A stretch of 39,800 nt of DNA, from the NCBI GenBank assembly GCA_003427395.1, contig BFEA01000087.1:296798-336597 (forward strand), given 5' to 3'. Shown piece after piece: positions 20,599 to 32,303 of the stretch; within the stretch, counting starts at the first letter, position 1; the number at the start of each line of letters is the position of its first letter. The position numbers and the translations under genes are program-made. The DNA comes from Chara braunii. Taxonomy: Eukaryota > Streptophyta > Charophyceae > Charales > Characeae. Under the pieces are notes generated by a model. That model was not told the DNA's origin. It searched no databases and worked only from the letters and a program-made list of their open reading frames with translations.

Positions 20599-20944
20599 AG
20601 CACCGCAACAAGACTCTGTGGGGAGTCAGCCCATCGATTGCGGGAGCTCTGCCGGAACTCAGGAGGAGTTCTAGAGGTAGAGAACTGAAAGGTAACCATT
20701 GCTTTCCATCTATAAACCCCGTTATATCTCTTAACTATACCCCTTGCTATGTTTTGACTGAGTATACTGTTTGCACCTCTACTTTGACTTACAGTTTGAC
20801 TTTCAGGACACAACCCAGATTAAGTAAAGGAATGTATGCTCAATGTCAGTTTCAATTTAATTGTCTGACTGAAAGCAGATTGTGGGATTGCATCTGGGGG
20901 AAGGATGGGAGGAAGGTTATATTGTATGTTTGACTAGGTCAACC

Positions 20945-21690
20945 AAAGCCTGCGAGAGTCTCCATAAGTTTGGAGGGTCTAGTGCTATGTTTATTTTTTA
21001 TTGCCTGAAGGACCAGACAGACTCCCATTAGCTTAGGTGGTCTGGTTGCTTTGACTTGTGAGGGCTGAATATGATTGCCTTTTCAGCAACCAAATATTTT
21101 TTCATAAGTTTGGATGACTTGCTCGCCTTTTCTTTTTTTGAGGTTTTTTGTATGTTTATTTTGTTTTGAAAGAGGGTGAGCATTTTTTCATAAGTTTGGA
21201 TGACTCGGACCCTTTTTTGTTTCATTCTGAGGGAGTATTTTTGGCGACAGGCCGGACAGGTTCCCATAAGTTTGAGAGGTCTGGTTTGAAGCCACGCACA
21301 TGCTAGAACAAGAAGGTTAAACTTGTTTATATTTTATATTATATTATTTATGAACAGGCTGGTCAGACATTTTTCCATAAGTTTGGATGGTCTGACTATA
21401 GCTTATTATAACTGAACAAAGTATTAATTAAGAATAAACTTGTGGTAAGAAGGGGCATACTGGACCTCGATCTAAGTTGATCGGTCCAGTCGTATGCTAC
21501 CTTATAAGATTAATGACAGACAATTATATATAATTTGGATACTTAAATAATTCAGGGCGACTAGGGTAGCTTAGTCATGTGCCCAAAGAAGAGAAAAGTT
21601 GTTATGTCATGTGTTTGTGTATATTTTGGCTGAGCTAGGCAGGTTCCCATAAGTTTGGGTGACCTAGCTTTATGCCTTATGTAAGCTGGG
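20945..21690. repeat. array of hairpins with a conserved CATAAGTTTG loop
   Basis: Seven copies of a loop close to CCATAAGTTTGG, each flanked by complementary arms: near 20962 (AGAGTCTCC / GGAGGGTCT), 21012-21045 (CCAGAC / GTCTGG), 21102, 21174-21215 (GGGTGAG / CTCGGACCC), 21253-21284 (CCGGAC / GTCTGG), 21366-21397 (GTCAGAC / GTCTGAC), 21635-21671 (AGCTAGG / CCTAGCT). A related one with loop TAAGTT is at 21455-21497 (GCATAC, TGGACC, CGATC arms). Arms change but pairing is kept. No coding signal. Confidence 0.75.
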
Positions 21691-21954
21691 TATAAGGGCA
21701 TAAATCATTGAAAGATTACGAATTATTGTTTGATAAGGTTGACATTGGGATGGTGAGAGTACTTACCTTTGTGGTTTGACCTGCATGTGACTGAGTGAGG
21801 CTACTTCTTAGTCTGAGTTTCAGTTTGATAGGTAGTTGCTTTAGTTGCTCGCCACGTGCTAGAGCCATAGGAGTCAGCTTCAATTCTTGCATTTTCTAAG
21901 CTATGTTTTTTTACTTAGGTCAATTCCGCATTTTGTGGGATTTTGTTTTTATAT

Positions 21955-22550
21955 TTGGTCTTGTATAAATCTTGGTAAGCCATTTCCTCTGCGGGAAGCG
22001 CTGCTGAAATTTGTACAAAACCAAAGAGTTAGTCAGGTTGTTTTTTTCTGGATCCAACTTTTCTGGCTCTTCGGCTTAGTAAAAATATGGAACAACTTCC
22101 TTTCTAAAGGGAGTGTTGCCCAAATTTTTGCTAATTCAGGGAGTTAGACAAAATTGGGCATTCAAAAGTCAAAGTCATTCTAGGTTATGAAATTAGCTTT
22201 GTATAAATCTTGGAATAACACTTTCTGGACGGGAAGTGCTGCCAAAATTTCTACCAATCTAGTAAGGGGTTAGTTAAATTATGTCTTAGTTAGACTCAGA
22301 TTTTGTTTTCTAAGTTCATATCTGACTTAGTATAAATCAGGGAGGTCTCCCTTTCTAAAGGGAATGCTGCCAAAATTTTTGCTAATTCAGGGAGTTAGAC
22401 AAAATTTGACTTTAGAAGGGTGCAAATTATTTCTGCTTTCATATTTAGGTTGGTATAAATTATGAAATGACACTTCTCTTACAAGAAGCGCTGACAAAAT
22501 ATCCTTAGTTTAGAGGAGTTGGATTATATTTTGACAGTTGGTGATGCTGA
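21955..22550. repeat. tandem repeat of about 115-130 bp, five copies, each with a small hairpin
   Basis: Copies start near 21963, 22077, 22200, 22330 and 22452. Each has a TTGTATAAATCTTGG-like start, then a hairpin (for example CACTT ... AAGTG around TTCTGGACGGG at about 22219, or TCCCTT / AAGGGA at 22349), then GCTGCCAAAATTT and GCTAATTCAGGGAGTTAGAC. Degenerate. 21691-21954 between this and the previous array shows no feature. Confidence 0.75.
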
Positions 22551-23110
22551 CGATCCACTCTGCATAGAGAAGATTCTGCCAAAGGTCAACCTTTTCATTA
22601 GACACTGATTTAGAGATAGGCTTATGATTAGTTAATTGAAATAATCCTTGATGAAATCATGATATGAAGATTACTCTCGATTTTGACTCATAGATTTAGC
22701 TTGGGGATTGATCTGTCTTGTGTTACAGGTTCTCGTGATCGTTTGATTCCGGATCTGGAATAGGTTTAGCTTGATCCTACAAGGATCACCTTCTGTTATT
22801 ACTGATAACAGGTCGGTTGCCGATTCGCCGGTCTACGACTCAATTTCAATTTACCCTCAATACTCTGCCTAAAAGGCTTTAGCCCTGGTGATTTTTGTTG
22901 TTTTATTAAGGTTTTCACCCAAACTTTTATTGAATGGTCATTTAACAAAGGTACTGAGTATTTAATTATGGTTGGTTGGACAGAGGTTGGGGCTTGCATG
23001 ACTTAAGTGAGGGGTATGAGTGTAGAGATTGGTTGGAGTTGACTACGTGTAGTGTGTGGACTCTTGTTTGACTGTTCTGTGGTTCATATTTTTTATTTAA
23101 CTGCTTGCGA
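22551..23110. other. non-coding stretch with two perfect hairpins
   Basis: TGATCCT-aca-AGGATCA at 22772-22788 and CTGTTAT-tactg-ATAACAG at 22793-22811. They lie right after the tandem array and have the same stem-and-short-loop design. No gene seen. Confidence 0.5.
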
Positions 23111-23111
23111 T

Positions 23112-23214
23112 CACACATATATATATATATATATGGCTGTGAGGAGTCCCACTGTGATTGTGAGAAGTGGTCGTCACATACTTATTCTCCTTTATATATA
23201 TATATATCGTCACA

Positions 23215-23252
<38 letters not shown>
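23112..23252. repeat. AT microsatellites
   Basis: (AT)n runs at about 23116-23134, 23192-23207 and 23219-23250. Confidence 0.9.
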
Positions 23253-23255
<3 letters not shown>

Positions 23256-23262
<7 letters not shown>

Positions 23263-24370
23263 ACCTGTATTGGGTGTTCGCGTGGCCTGAGGGGCCTACG
23301 CTTAAAGGTTAAATAGGGGTAGAGACTGAGAGGAGAAAGAAAACCCCGCTTTATTGTTGAATGCTTTTTAAGAATTTCTTAGTCAGGCGTTGGGCCTAGG
23401 TCTAGATTTGAGGTCCTTGTCCAGGACATCCCAGATCCTCGACTCTGCATGAAAGGAATTTCCCCCCGCGCAGAGCCTATTTGCTCTGCCTGTCGAGACA
23501 CTCAGCTTAAAAGCCGGAGGTGTCGCGGCGGCCGCACAACTGATCCTTCAGTCGTGCAATATCGTGAAGGGGCAAACCTTCACGACACTTCGAGTCTGAC
23601 ACTTGAGTGTCATAAGCGGTACTTGGATCCACGAAGGACCGTTTGATTATGGGCGCTACATAGTACGCCATCATTGCGACCACTTGCGTATGATTGCATT
23701 GCTAGTCGATATGAGTAGGTCCTGCGTCCGTGCGGTTTTATACTAAGTCTTGCGCGCGACGCCTATTCGATTTCCGCATCGAAAAGTTATGGGTTGGCTA
23801 CTAAAGGACTAGGAGTGTTGTTGTGTTGTTTTGTTCAATGTCGTTCTGTGTATGTACATATACGTGTGTGTTCGTGTGTCTTTATTTTTTTGTTCTTTGT
23901 AGTGGTATGCGCGTGGCGTGTGGGATGCGTTCTAGTCGACCGGCGGCGAGTCACGCTTGGGACCTCAGCCCCCGAAGATGTCGGTTCACGTACGGGTCTG
24001 ATAGAGGCGTAATACCGCGCGTACCCCTCATGCTAGCGAACGAGAAAACGCCCTCGGCTGGTCCACCTCTGCGATTGCAACCGATCAACTTTCGTACTTT
24101 GGACTGGTAGTTCGGCGGGGAAACGACCACTGAGGGAGGTGACAACTCCTGTAAGGTGGAGGTAAGTCGTGCCTCGTGTAGGCCCTATCCTGTGGTAGGG
24201 GTTCGCGAGAGGAATGGTTGGCGTACTCGGTCGGAGCGACTTGCGGAAGCTCCACATACATTTGCGATAAGGATTAAAGACCAACTCCTAGGTGACGAGG
24301 CCGGGAGGGTTCCGCGCTGCCTTGTGCGGTGTTGGACCGATGCGCTCGACAACGTTGATCTACACTAAAA
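23256..24370. other. GC-rich hairpin-dense segment, no gene recognised
   Basis: Base composition jumps to GC-rich between AT-rich flanks. Perfect stem-loops: 23413-23427 (GTCCT / AGGAC), 23470-23489 (GCAGAGC / GCTCTGC), 23563-23584 (CGTGAAGG / CCTTCACG), 23598-23611 (GACACT / AGTGTC), 23766-23783 (TTCGAT / ATCGAA). Stems are 5-8 bp and loops 2-6. Open frames are short and not family-like. The segment could be a structured RNA or an array of the same kind as the other hairpin clusters. Confidence 0.45.
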
Positions 24371-25030
24371 GATTTGTTATTTATTTATTTATTTGTACTT
24401 TTCACTTTTTATGGAGTTTTTGGCCTCTAACATCATAAGACAACTCCCGTGATTGTTCTGCTTATCCTTCTGATGTTCTGTGTTAGATTTTCCCAAATTT
24501 GAGATACAACATGAACCAGATATAATACATCTGCAATTTTTAGTTCTTTTATATACGATTCATGCTTTTTATGTTAGGTCTGCGCTAACTGAAATAATCA
24601 TCTCAGTCGAATAAGGACATGGCTATATTACGATAATCCTTCCGTTGCCTAGAAGCAATGAATTTTTTCAGTGCCACAACCCAACCACCACACACAAGAC
24701 ACCAATGTACTTTACTCGGTTGACGATATAAGAGTTTTCGAGTTTTTGTCACAAGTAACCCATCGTCTAAACACTCTCTTCGTTTCTTCGGGTTGGTGCA
24801 CTCCGTATGTTCGCTAGTTGACAAATGCAATATAATCGTGTATAAACATGTATTCTGGTAATAAATAAACTTATAAATATATATATATATAAGAAAGTTA
24901 ACCCTTCGGAGACACAGTTAATCCTTGCGTTAGGAAGAATGATTTTTGTGTAAGTTGTTTTAATATCACAAGTTATTGCGCTTCATCGATCTTAAGTTTC
25001 AGATTCGACCCAAAAAATTTTATTTTATTT
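24371..25030. other. AT-rich stretch, nothing recognised
   Basis: T-rich runs, a short (AT)n at 24877-24890, no coding signal. Confidence 0.3.
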
Positions 25031-25034
25031 TTTA

Positions 25035-25370
25035 AATAATGCACTAGGAATAAGATATAGCACTTATGCGCTCGCTGCTTAGAATCATGCTCATACTGAA
25101 TCAATATTCGAAACAATCTGGTGCTATTCATCGTTCCTTCAGTCTCACTTGATGTTCTGCTCTGTTTTTGCTCGGATTCGTAACAAGCTACGAATTGGAT
25201 ATAGCACTACCGCGATGGCTGTTTCCCTAGTATTATGCTCAAATTAATTCAATTATTTCTCAGTATTTAAAAGTACATGGGGCGATCCATCGTTCTTTCA
25301 GTTTTGCCTGGGATCCTGCTCTTTTTCTGATTAATATTGCACTAGGAATATGATATAACACTTCTAGACT
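25035..25370. repeat. degenerate tandem repeat of about 155-160 bp, two and a half copies
   Basis: GCACTAGGAATAAGATATAGCA (25042, 22 bases; variants at about 25185 and 25345) and the block ATCGTTCYTTCAGT (25130 and 25291) recur at the same spacing. No gene. Confidence 0.65.
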
Positions 25371-25490
25371 GACTGGTTATGTGCAAACTTTCTCATTATT
25401 TATGATGGCTGGACAATATTGCCCTTGGTTTTGATAAGCCTACGTATACAACTTAAGCATTGATTATGTGTATCTCTATATAATCAGTGG

Positions 25491-25759
25491 TTAGGCTACC
25501 AGTCGGGCTGCCCGGGTCCCGGGTTGCAAAAGCGCGTGCAAGGACCAGGGAAGGTCCCCCCCCCTCAAAAAAAAAAAATCCAAAAAGTCCAAAAAAAACT
25601 ATGTTATGCAAAAAAATAAACTTAACAACATTTACCTCAGGGTCACATCGAAATTCTTCACCAAATTTAGAATAAAAAATAAAATTAAAAAATAATTCTT
25701 TCATTTTTATTTTTTTGGCTCGACCGGGCAAGTCACCCCGGGCCACTCTGGTAGCCTAG
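25491..25759. mobile_element. MITE-like element, copy A (269 bp)
   Basis: Ends TTAGGCTACCAG and CTGGTAGCCTAG are inverted repeats (11 of 12). Perfect 8-bp target duplication ATCAGTGG at 25483-25490 and 25760-25767. Interior: GC-rich ends, A-rich middle and the 70-bp core TATGTTATG...CTCAGGGTCACATCG (about 25600-25672). No coding capacity. Copy B in the gypsy pol is in the opposite orientation. An 8-bp duplication fits hAT or KDZ-type transposases. Confidence 0.9.
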
Positions 25760-26358
25760 ATCAGTGGCATATTGATTAAGTATAAGTTAACCCCCCACCT
25801 GCGTATACATCCTTAGCCTCGTATAAAAATATGTATACAAACCTTTGAACATTTAGCTTCGTATATAATCAGTGGACGATGTTATGCGAAGTTTTGCGAA
25901 ATTTCTAACAGGGTGCGAAATTCTTCAGCTCATCCGAGCGTGAGCTATGGACCAAATAAAAAAACAGGAATAATAAGTTCATAAATGAGCCTTAACGCAT
26001 AAGATGACGTATAAAGGGAATGAAGCAGAACATAACCATAAAAGGCTATGGCGATTTAAACAAGGTCCTGAATAACCCCTTGAACTACCAACCTTTTCGA
26101 TGCAACCCATAAACGGTACAATGACACCTAAAACATCACCACGCCGACAATTACAATTAAAATGGAAGAGTGCAAAACAAGAAATGTACACTAAAAAGAG
26201 AGCAAACATACACTACCCGATCAAAAAAAGTAACAAATATTATTTGCGCGTGTAAGCCAATAAAACTGGCTTGGTTCGGATGGAGGACCTATCTGAGCTG
26301 GGGTAGGTCCACCATCATAGGCCCTTCCCCACTGGGACCTCCATCATGAGGGTACGGG

Positions 26359-26366
<8 letters not shown>

Positions 26367-26408
<42 letters not shown>
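26367..26408. repeat. (CA)n microsatellite
   Basis: About 21 units of CA with little interruption. The flanks 25770-26366 and 26409-26704 are AT-rich; the latter is built of AATAAATAA runs and holds no gene. Confidence 0.95.
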
Positions 26409-26411
<3 letters not shown>

Positions 26412-26702
26412 TCCAACATAACTTCACCTCCCAAATGTTATAAGTAACAATAATAATAATAAATAAACTTATAATTTTTTTAATAATAAAGACATAAAAA
26501 ACAAGCAACCCATATATTGATAATAAGAATAAAAAGTCACATAATATGATAATATAGTAATAAAATGATAAATATGAAAATACGAATTAAATAAATGATA
26601 GTAAATAAATAATAACAATAAATAATAAATATTAAGTATTATATTTAATAAATAAATAAATAATAAAAAATAATAATAATAATAAAAATAAATAAGTAAA
26701 CA

Positions 26703-26960
26703 GTGAAACCGGTGTTCGAGACGGGCCGAACGCCCCAACTCGAATGCCCAAACGTATGGGACCCCTTGGAGATGCGTTCGGCCGTTCGGGCCGAACGCCG
26801 ACCTAAAAAAAAAAAAAAAAAAAAAAAAAGGTTATCAAAAAAATTTGAAAACAAGATATGTTATGGAGAAAAATACATTAAACAAGATTTGCCTGAGCAT
26901 TACGTCCGAATTCCTTATCAAATTTGTAATAAAAATAAAATACACAGAACAAATACTAAT
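26703..26960. mobile_element. possible degenerate non-autonomous element with the shared core
   Basis: A GC-rich block (ACGGGCCGAACGCC) ends in a strong palindrome, GCGTTCGGCC-gttc-GGGCCGAACGC (26774-26798). An A27-like run and then the core motif TATGTTATGGAGAAAAATA ... TTTGCCTGAGCATTACG (about 26862-26932) follow. This is the same order (GC-rich end, A-run, core) as MITE copy A. Terminal repeats and target duplication not identified. Confidence 0.45.
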
Positions 26961-27005
26961 AATAAAAATAAATAAAAATAAAAATAGAATCAAATTTAGT
27001 GAGTG

Positions 27006-27390
27006 CGCGAGCATGTTTTCGACACCGCCATCTTTGGCGATTTTCCATTTTTTTTTGGCATAGCTAAATGCCCCGAAAATTTACAGATGTGTACTCCACA
27101 TAATACAAAACCCACTAAAAAAGTTTCAAAAAATAATAAAATTGTCTAGACCCCGAACTAAAGTGAAAACAAAAAGTCGAAAGTGCAAAAAAAAGGTGGG
27201 CGAGCACGTTTTGACACCGCCATCTTTGGTGATTTTTTATTCTTATTTGGCTAAGCCAAATGACTCAAAAATTTATATCCATGTACCGCACGTTATAGAG
27301 AATTCGTAAAAACAAATTCAGAAAAAAACAATTATTTTTAGGCCCCGAAATAATTTTTGGCGGGGGCCGAACGTTGTGGGGTTCGGACCC
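27006..27390. repeat. tandem duplication, 194-bp period
   Basis: GCGAGCATGTTTTCGACACC at 27006 recurs as GCGAGCACGTTTTGACACC at 27200, followed in both by GCCATCTTTGG, GGC(A)TAGCTAAATG or GGCTAAGCCAAATG, and a CCCCGAA end. Two diverged copies. 27391-29678 beyond is A/C-rich to AT-rich non-coding sequence in which I see no gene. Confidence 0.7.
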
Positions 27391-29678
27391 CGTACGGGAT
27401 AAAATAAAAAGATTATAAAACTAATAAATTAAATAGAAAAACAAAATTAAAACTATTCCCCGCACACAACCCCCCCCAAATACAAGCTCCCCATAAAATT
27501 TAACAAAGATTAATTAAAAATGTCTACAGAAAAATAGTTGAAAAACTTTTTCACCACACACACATCACATCGGATGCCCACTCCCTATTCACGGTAATAC
27601 ACAACACCCACGCCACCTGCAACTAAGCTAACACCCACAACACATAAATAAGCATACGAGAAATAAGCCAGATACTAGTTATGGGAATTTTGTTTAAAAA
27701 AAAACAACAACAAAAATCTAACAACGCTAGCACCCACTCCACCTCATACACAAAAAGAAGTAACCTCCGAAAAAAACAAAAATCCCACGCGGGTCCAAAC
27801 TAGACGACACCCGCACCAAGCAAAACGAACAAACCACACACATCACCACACCCAAATGACACGACCGACTCCACACATGACAACGACAAAAGCAACATGC
27901 CGAACAAATGTCAACCCACCGACGATCACACACACACGCCATAGCCATTTCAAAACTCCAAAACGACAAGCTAACACAAAAACTACACAACACTTACATA
28001 CTGGTAGGACAAACGAAGCACATACACTGAACAAACACGAAGCATGCAAAACGTTGCTTCACACGGGCATACCACCCGCACTACCCCTTGCTGCATGAAG
28101 AAATCACACACAATCACCCCGCCCCCCCTCGGATTTACTATAGCTATGGCCCTCACCGCCACCCTCCCCACCAAATACGCACACACCCTGATAATATCAT
28201 ACCCACTCACTATACATCAAAGAAATACGAACCCTACAAAACCACTACGATACTCTCAACATATAATATACATACAACCACTGCAAATAGCAGCTACAAC
28301 AAGGTAAACTTGCAATGCTCGACGCCCGCTCCCCCTCCCACGTTCACCTCTCCGCAACACTAAAGCATACTCTGCCTTCCTCGCCTACGCTCGCGTGTCG
28401 AGCAAGCACGAGCGACCTAATGCTCGCGGACCTACAATGCCATCGCTAATACTCTCTAATCCCCTCTTTCCATCGCATCGTTCCATTGCGTTCCACGAGC
28501 GACCTAACACACAAAGAGAGAATGACATCCGTTGAAGAGATGTCCTCTTCACAGGCATTCCGCTCACAGGTATGGGTTCACTCGAACATACCCCTAACTT
28601 TCCCTAAGCCCCCTCTCCCCTCACCTCCCCCTTACCTCCCTGACCTACAAACTAGCGTGGAGCTACATCCCTCTGGTGAGCTGCTATGGGTGCTAAGCGG
28701 CGAAAAGCACGCTTCAGGGCGTGCACCCCCCATGTGGCTGTCCTCAACAGTCATCGCTAACTTTAATTACTAACTCTAATTACTAAAATGTTTCCCCATA
28801 ACCTAAATCACAAACCCCTCTTGCATCCTCACAGATGAGTTGATGGCTAAGACACCCACTATGTTTAAACTGCTGCTAACCTGTCGCTGTATGAAAGATG
28901 TGATGTTCTGAGAGCAGGTTAACGGAGACCCTAATTTTCAAACCACTTGCCATGCCATTTATAAGAAAACCAAAGGGTCATTTTAACCAAACTGTGACCA
29001 ATTCATAGATTGGAGACCATATTAACTAACTGCAAAAAAAAAACCGAAAAAAAGAAAAAAAAAATATATATGAAACAGCAAGGCGAAAATGCGATTTCAT
29101 GATATTTTGCCAAATCTGGAAAAATTTCTGAAATCTTAACAGAGGAAATTCCAATGCTCCAAATGACACCAAATTTTGCACACAGCAACCTTGAACCAAA
29201 ATAAGAACATGTAAAAAATAAATAAATAAAAAAAACATAGAATTTGACCCTGAAAACCTAATTTCAGTTTCGGACCCGTTACCGGGGGCCTGAAACTGGG
29301 GGTCCCCGTGGTCTTTGGTGTGTTGCATTATCCATATCTAGTGTTCTTGAGCCTCGCTATTGTTTGATTTGTCCTCCCCCTCTTTATTCTTTTTTCCTTT
29401 TTTCTTTTCCTTCGTTGTCTTCTTGACTTGGATATTGCAGTGCGTTTTACTTGTGTGAACAGGATTTAATTAGTGTTTGGGGTTCATTTTTCATATTTTA
29501 CAGCATTTTAATTTGTTACTCACGGGAAATCTCACAGGAAATGTCTGCTGTTTTTGGCAGCATTTTAATTCGCTGCTCAATATAAAGCGAGGTTCACGCA
29601 AAAAATCGACTTTGGGACCACCAAATTGAATGACCATTTATCTAGACACTGGTAGGATCACAGGAAGTCGAGGCGTCG

Positions 29679-31334
29679 TTAGACACTCCTCACGAATTCC
29701 TTGAGCCACAAGGAAATTTCCTTGTGGCTCTTAAGGGCAATTTACGGCGTTGTTCCACTCATCCTTGGGGACCTCCCCCGAGGATGTTTCCTTGTGGCGT
29801 GCCCACGACCGTTTTCATACGAAAATTAGTGGCCGCGGGGTCGGTCGTCCGTGGTCCACCGTCTTTTGTCCGTGTGGAGGCGGCGTGGTCCAGCAACGTG
29901 TGCCAAAAAACGGCATAAGGCGGGCGACAGGAAAAAATTTAACCCGGGGGCGGGTCGACGTTTGAAATTCGAATTTTAAATGATGACTGCGACGACGACA
30001 AGCGGCTGGCGGCACGAAAACGGCGTATTGTTGAAACGAGCTCAACGGCGGTGTCCCTTCCGTCCCCCGGCCATTGTGAATGCGTAGGCATCGTCGGGTC
30101 ACTCGGGTGCGTCCATCGTCGCCGACCTTCTTCCACGTCGACTGGGCCGTCAAACACATTTCCATCGGCAGGACTGCATCAAGAGAAAAGGGGCCTGCTT
30201 TCGACAGACGTCTTCTGCTTGCTCGTTGGGTGTGGAAGGACGACACACACGGCAGTGGAGCGACGACTCCATATCTAGGTCGCGGATATGGAGGGCGGCG
30301 GGGAGGGTGGACGTGCGATGTTGACGCCGCTTGACCTGCAGGCCGTGGCGGCGGCCGTGTCTACCGTTGTTCTTCGATGTCAGCAAGAGAGGGCGCTGGG
30401 ACGAATGAAGGAGCAGTTGCGTACGCGTAGAAGGAGGACATTGATGCAAGCTCCAGACGATGGCCCCAACTACGTGGCGACCTCGGAGGTTGTTGTTCAG
30501 CTGTGCTACGCGTTGGGTTGCCGAGTGATTCCTCGAGTGACGTCGAGGTGGTGGATGAAGCGCAGGGCTGGGAAGACCTCAGGCAAAGCGACGACGCGAC
30601 ATATGACTACTTTCGGGAGTAGGCCGACGAAACACACCTGGAAGAAGACAACGATGACAAGCAGCACGACGACGAGGAGTAGCAGAGGCAGCTTGTGCAA
30701 CAGGTCGGCCATGGAAGGGCCGTGGAAGGGGCAACAACTTCACGTCAGTGGTCGACCGTCCAACGAAGAACTCCGTCGAGCGAAGAAAAATCGAAGAAAG
30801 ATATGTGCTCCTACGTGCAAGGCATGACGACAACTGACGAAAACGACGATCTTCCAAAATCAAAGTTTTGTCGTCGAATACAGCGCCGGTGCGGAAAAGC
30901 ATTCGAATTTCCAACCGTTGTCGACAATCTCCCAGCCCGGCAGACCGCATGACACTGGCTGGCGACGACCGATTTGTCGGACGGAGGCCTCACGCGGACG
31001 GTGACTGTTTGGAGCCGTTGGGGTGCCGCCCAGACGGTGGAGGGCAGGGATGTCCGTGCTCCTGTTCGCGGACCACGTCTGGACCACCCTCAAATGAAAA
31101 TCATGCGTCGACTCATGCCCTCGCCGCTCCGAATTTCGCGTTGCCTTGTGCTCTGAGGGTCCTCGGGAGGTCCCTTGGGGGTTAGGAGAAATTGAATGTA
31201 GCCACAAGGACACCACAAGGACACCACAAGGACATTTCCTTGAGCTGTTTTCACTTTTTTTTTCGCAAATCGTCCCTGAGGACAAGTGGAACGAGCACGT
31301 CCTTGTGGATTTCGGCTGCCCAAGGAGTGTCTAA
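29679..31334. mobile_element. 1.66-kb inverted-repeat transposon, possibly Harbinger-related and decayed
   Basis: TTAGACACTCCT (29679-29690) and AGGAGTGTCTAA (31323-31334) are perfect 12-bp inverted ends; a second block pairs CCACAAGGA near the left end with TCCTTGTGG near 31302. Just inside the left end is a perfect 28-bp palindrome (29703-29730, arms GAGCCACAAGGAAA). The interior is GC-rich with coding-like sequence: ALGRMKEQLRTRRRRTLM, RWWMKRRAGK, and in the neighbouring frame WEDLRQSDDATYDYFRE (about 30569-30619). The last pieces resemble the N-terminal part of plant PIF/Harbinger transposases as I remember them. No catalytic core is seen, so it is at best a broken derivative. No clean target duplication. 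Confidence 0.6.
30288..30620 (+). pseudogene. fragment resembling a PIF/Harbinger transposase N-terminus
   Basis: ATG at 30288 opens MEGGGEGGRAMLTPLDLQ, then a basic helix region (QQERALGRMKEQLRTRRRRT), then RVTSRWWMKRRAGK. The signal then moves one frame on to read GWEDLRQSDDATYDYFRE, stop at about 30620. The basic helix, the tryptophan-rich block and the W-x-D-L...DDAT..YFR pattern are in the order expected of Harbinger-type proteins, from memory. The DDE region is absent. It lies inside the inverted-repeat element 29679-31334, which supports a transposon origin. Could be chance similarity. Confidence 0.4.
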
Positions 31335-32300
31335 GGAGGCCCTCAGCAAGAGTTTGGCATAGCGAGCAAGCACCTGGATACATGATCTGGTGCTATATAT
31401 TGGGTGGCACAAGGCTGAAACATGTAGGCGGGCACGCGTCTATGGCTTCCTTTTTTTGGTAGGGAATGGAAGACTTGTCATGTGTGTTTGATTTTGATCA
31501 AATCACTAATCCTCCCCTGAATACAATGTAGTGTCATTATAGCTGAATTTGGGGTACCTTTCAGTCTAAATACAACTATAATGACTGTACGTTGTATTCA
31601 TGGGAAGAAGGTAGTTGAAGGTTGTTCTCCTACCAGCTTCAGTGTGGTCGCTGATTCTCCAATTTTTTTTTTATTTTTTTTTTATTTTTTTTTTTATTTT
31701 TTTTTTTAACAAGGCTGCTATCTATTCGTGGGGAGCAGCACGTTTTGGGAACTCAGCCCATTGTCCATTATGCATTCAGACTTGTTCTCATTCACACTTT
31801 TCATGCATGTAAACAGTAGCGTAGCAAACTGGCGACATGCGCCCACTCCAAAACTCAGAGATATGGCATCCAGATATGAGTTCACTATTAACTAGCTATG
31901 GCGACTCAACGCCCAAACAACTCACTGTTCACATACACCGGATCACCCTGGATATCCCACACGCGTCACTCTGAACACTCACACATACACACACACACTT
32001 CACACTAAACTACAGCTATGCAGCCATAGCTGCCTCTATCGTATCGCTATGCTACGCTCCTTCTCTCTCGCCCATTTCAGCTCCGGGCTCTCTGCAGACC
32101 TCCTTGCACAAGTTGCTGTGGCAGCGCTTCCGCATGGCTCACGCAGGAATGAATGAATGGCTGGGTGCTGCCTCTTGATTTATACTTCTGAAACTCGTTG
32201 GTTTGCCCTTTGCCATCGGCCCATGGTGCTCACAGTCCCTTGTCATACTTGCTGGACTTGATTGGGACAGATGGACCTTACCGCTGACTGACTGGGGACT
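31335..32300. other. non-coding stretch with poly-T runs
   Basis: 31662-31708 is four T-runs separated by A. The remainder is ordinary-composition DNA with no gene, including A/C-rich 31840-32010. Confidence 0.4.
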
Positions 32301-32303
32301 CAC

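Noticed and set aside
27700-28363. Open frames rich in Thr/His/Pro at 27.7-28.4 kb
   Set aside because: Reflect A/C-rich composition; mirrored by equally long frames on the other strand.
28824-28920. Possible C/D-box snoRNA (GTTGATGG ... CTGA)
   Set aside because: Box C is imperfect and there is no terminal stem or paired guide element.
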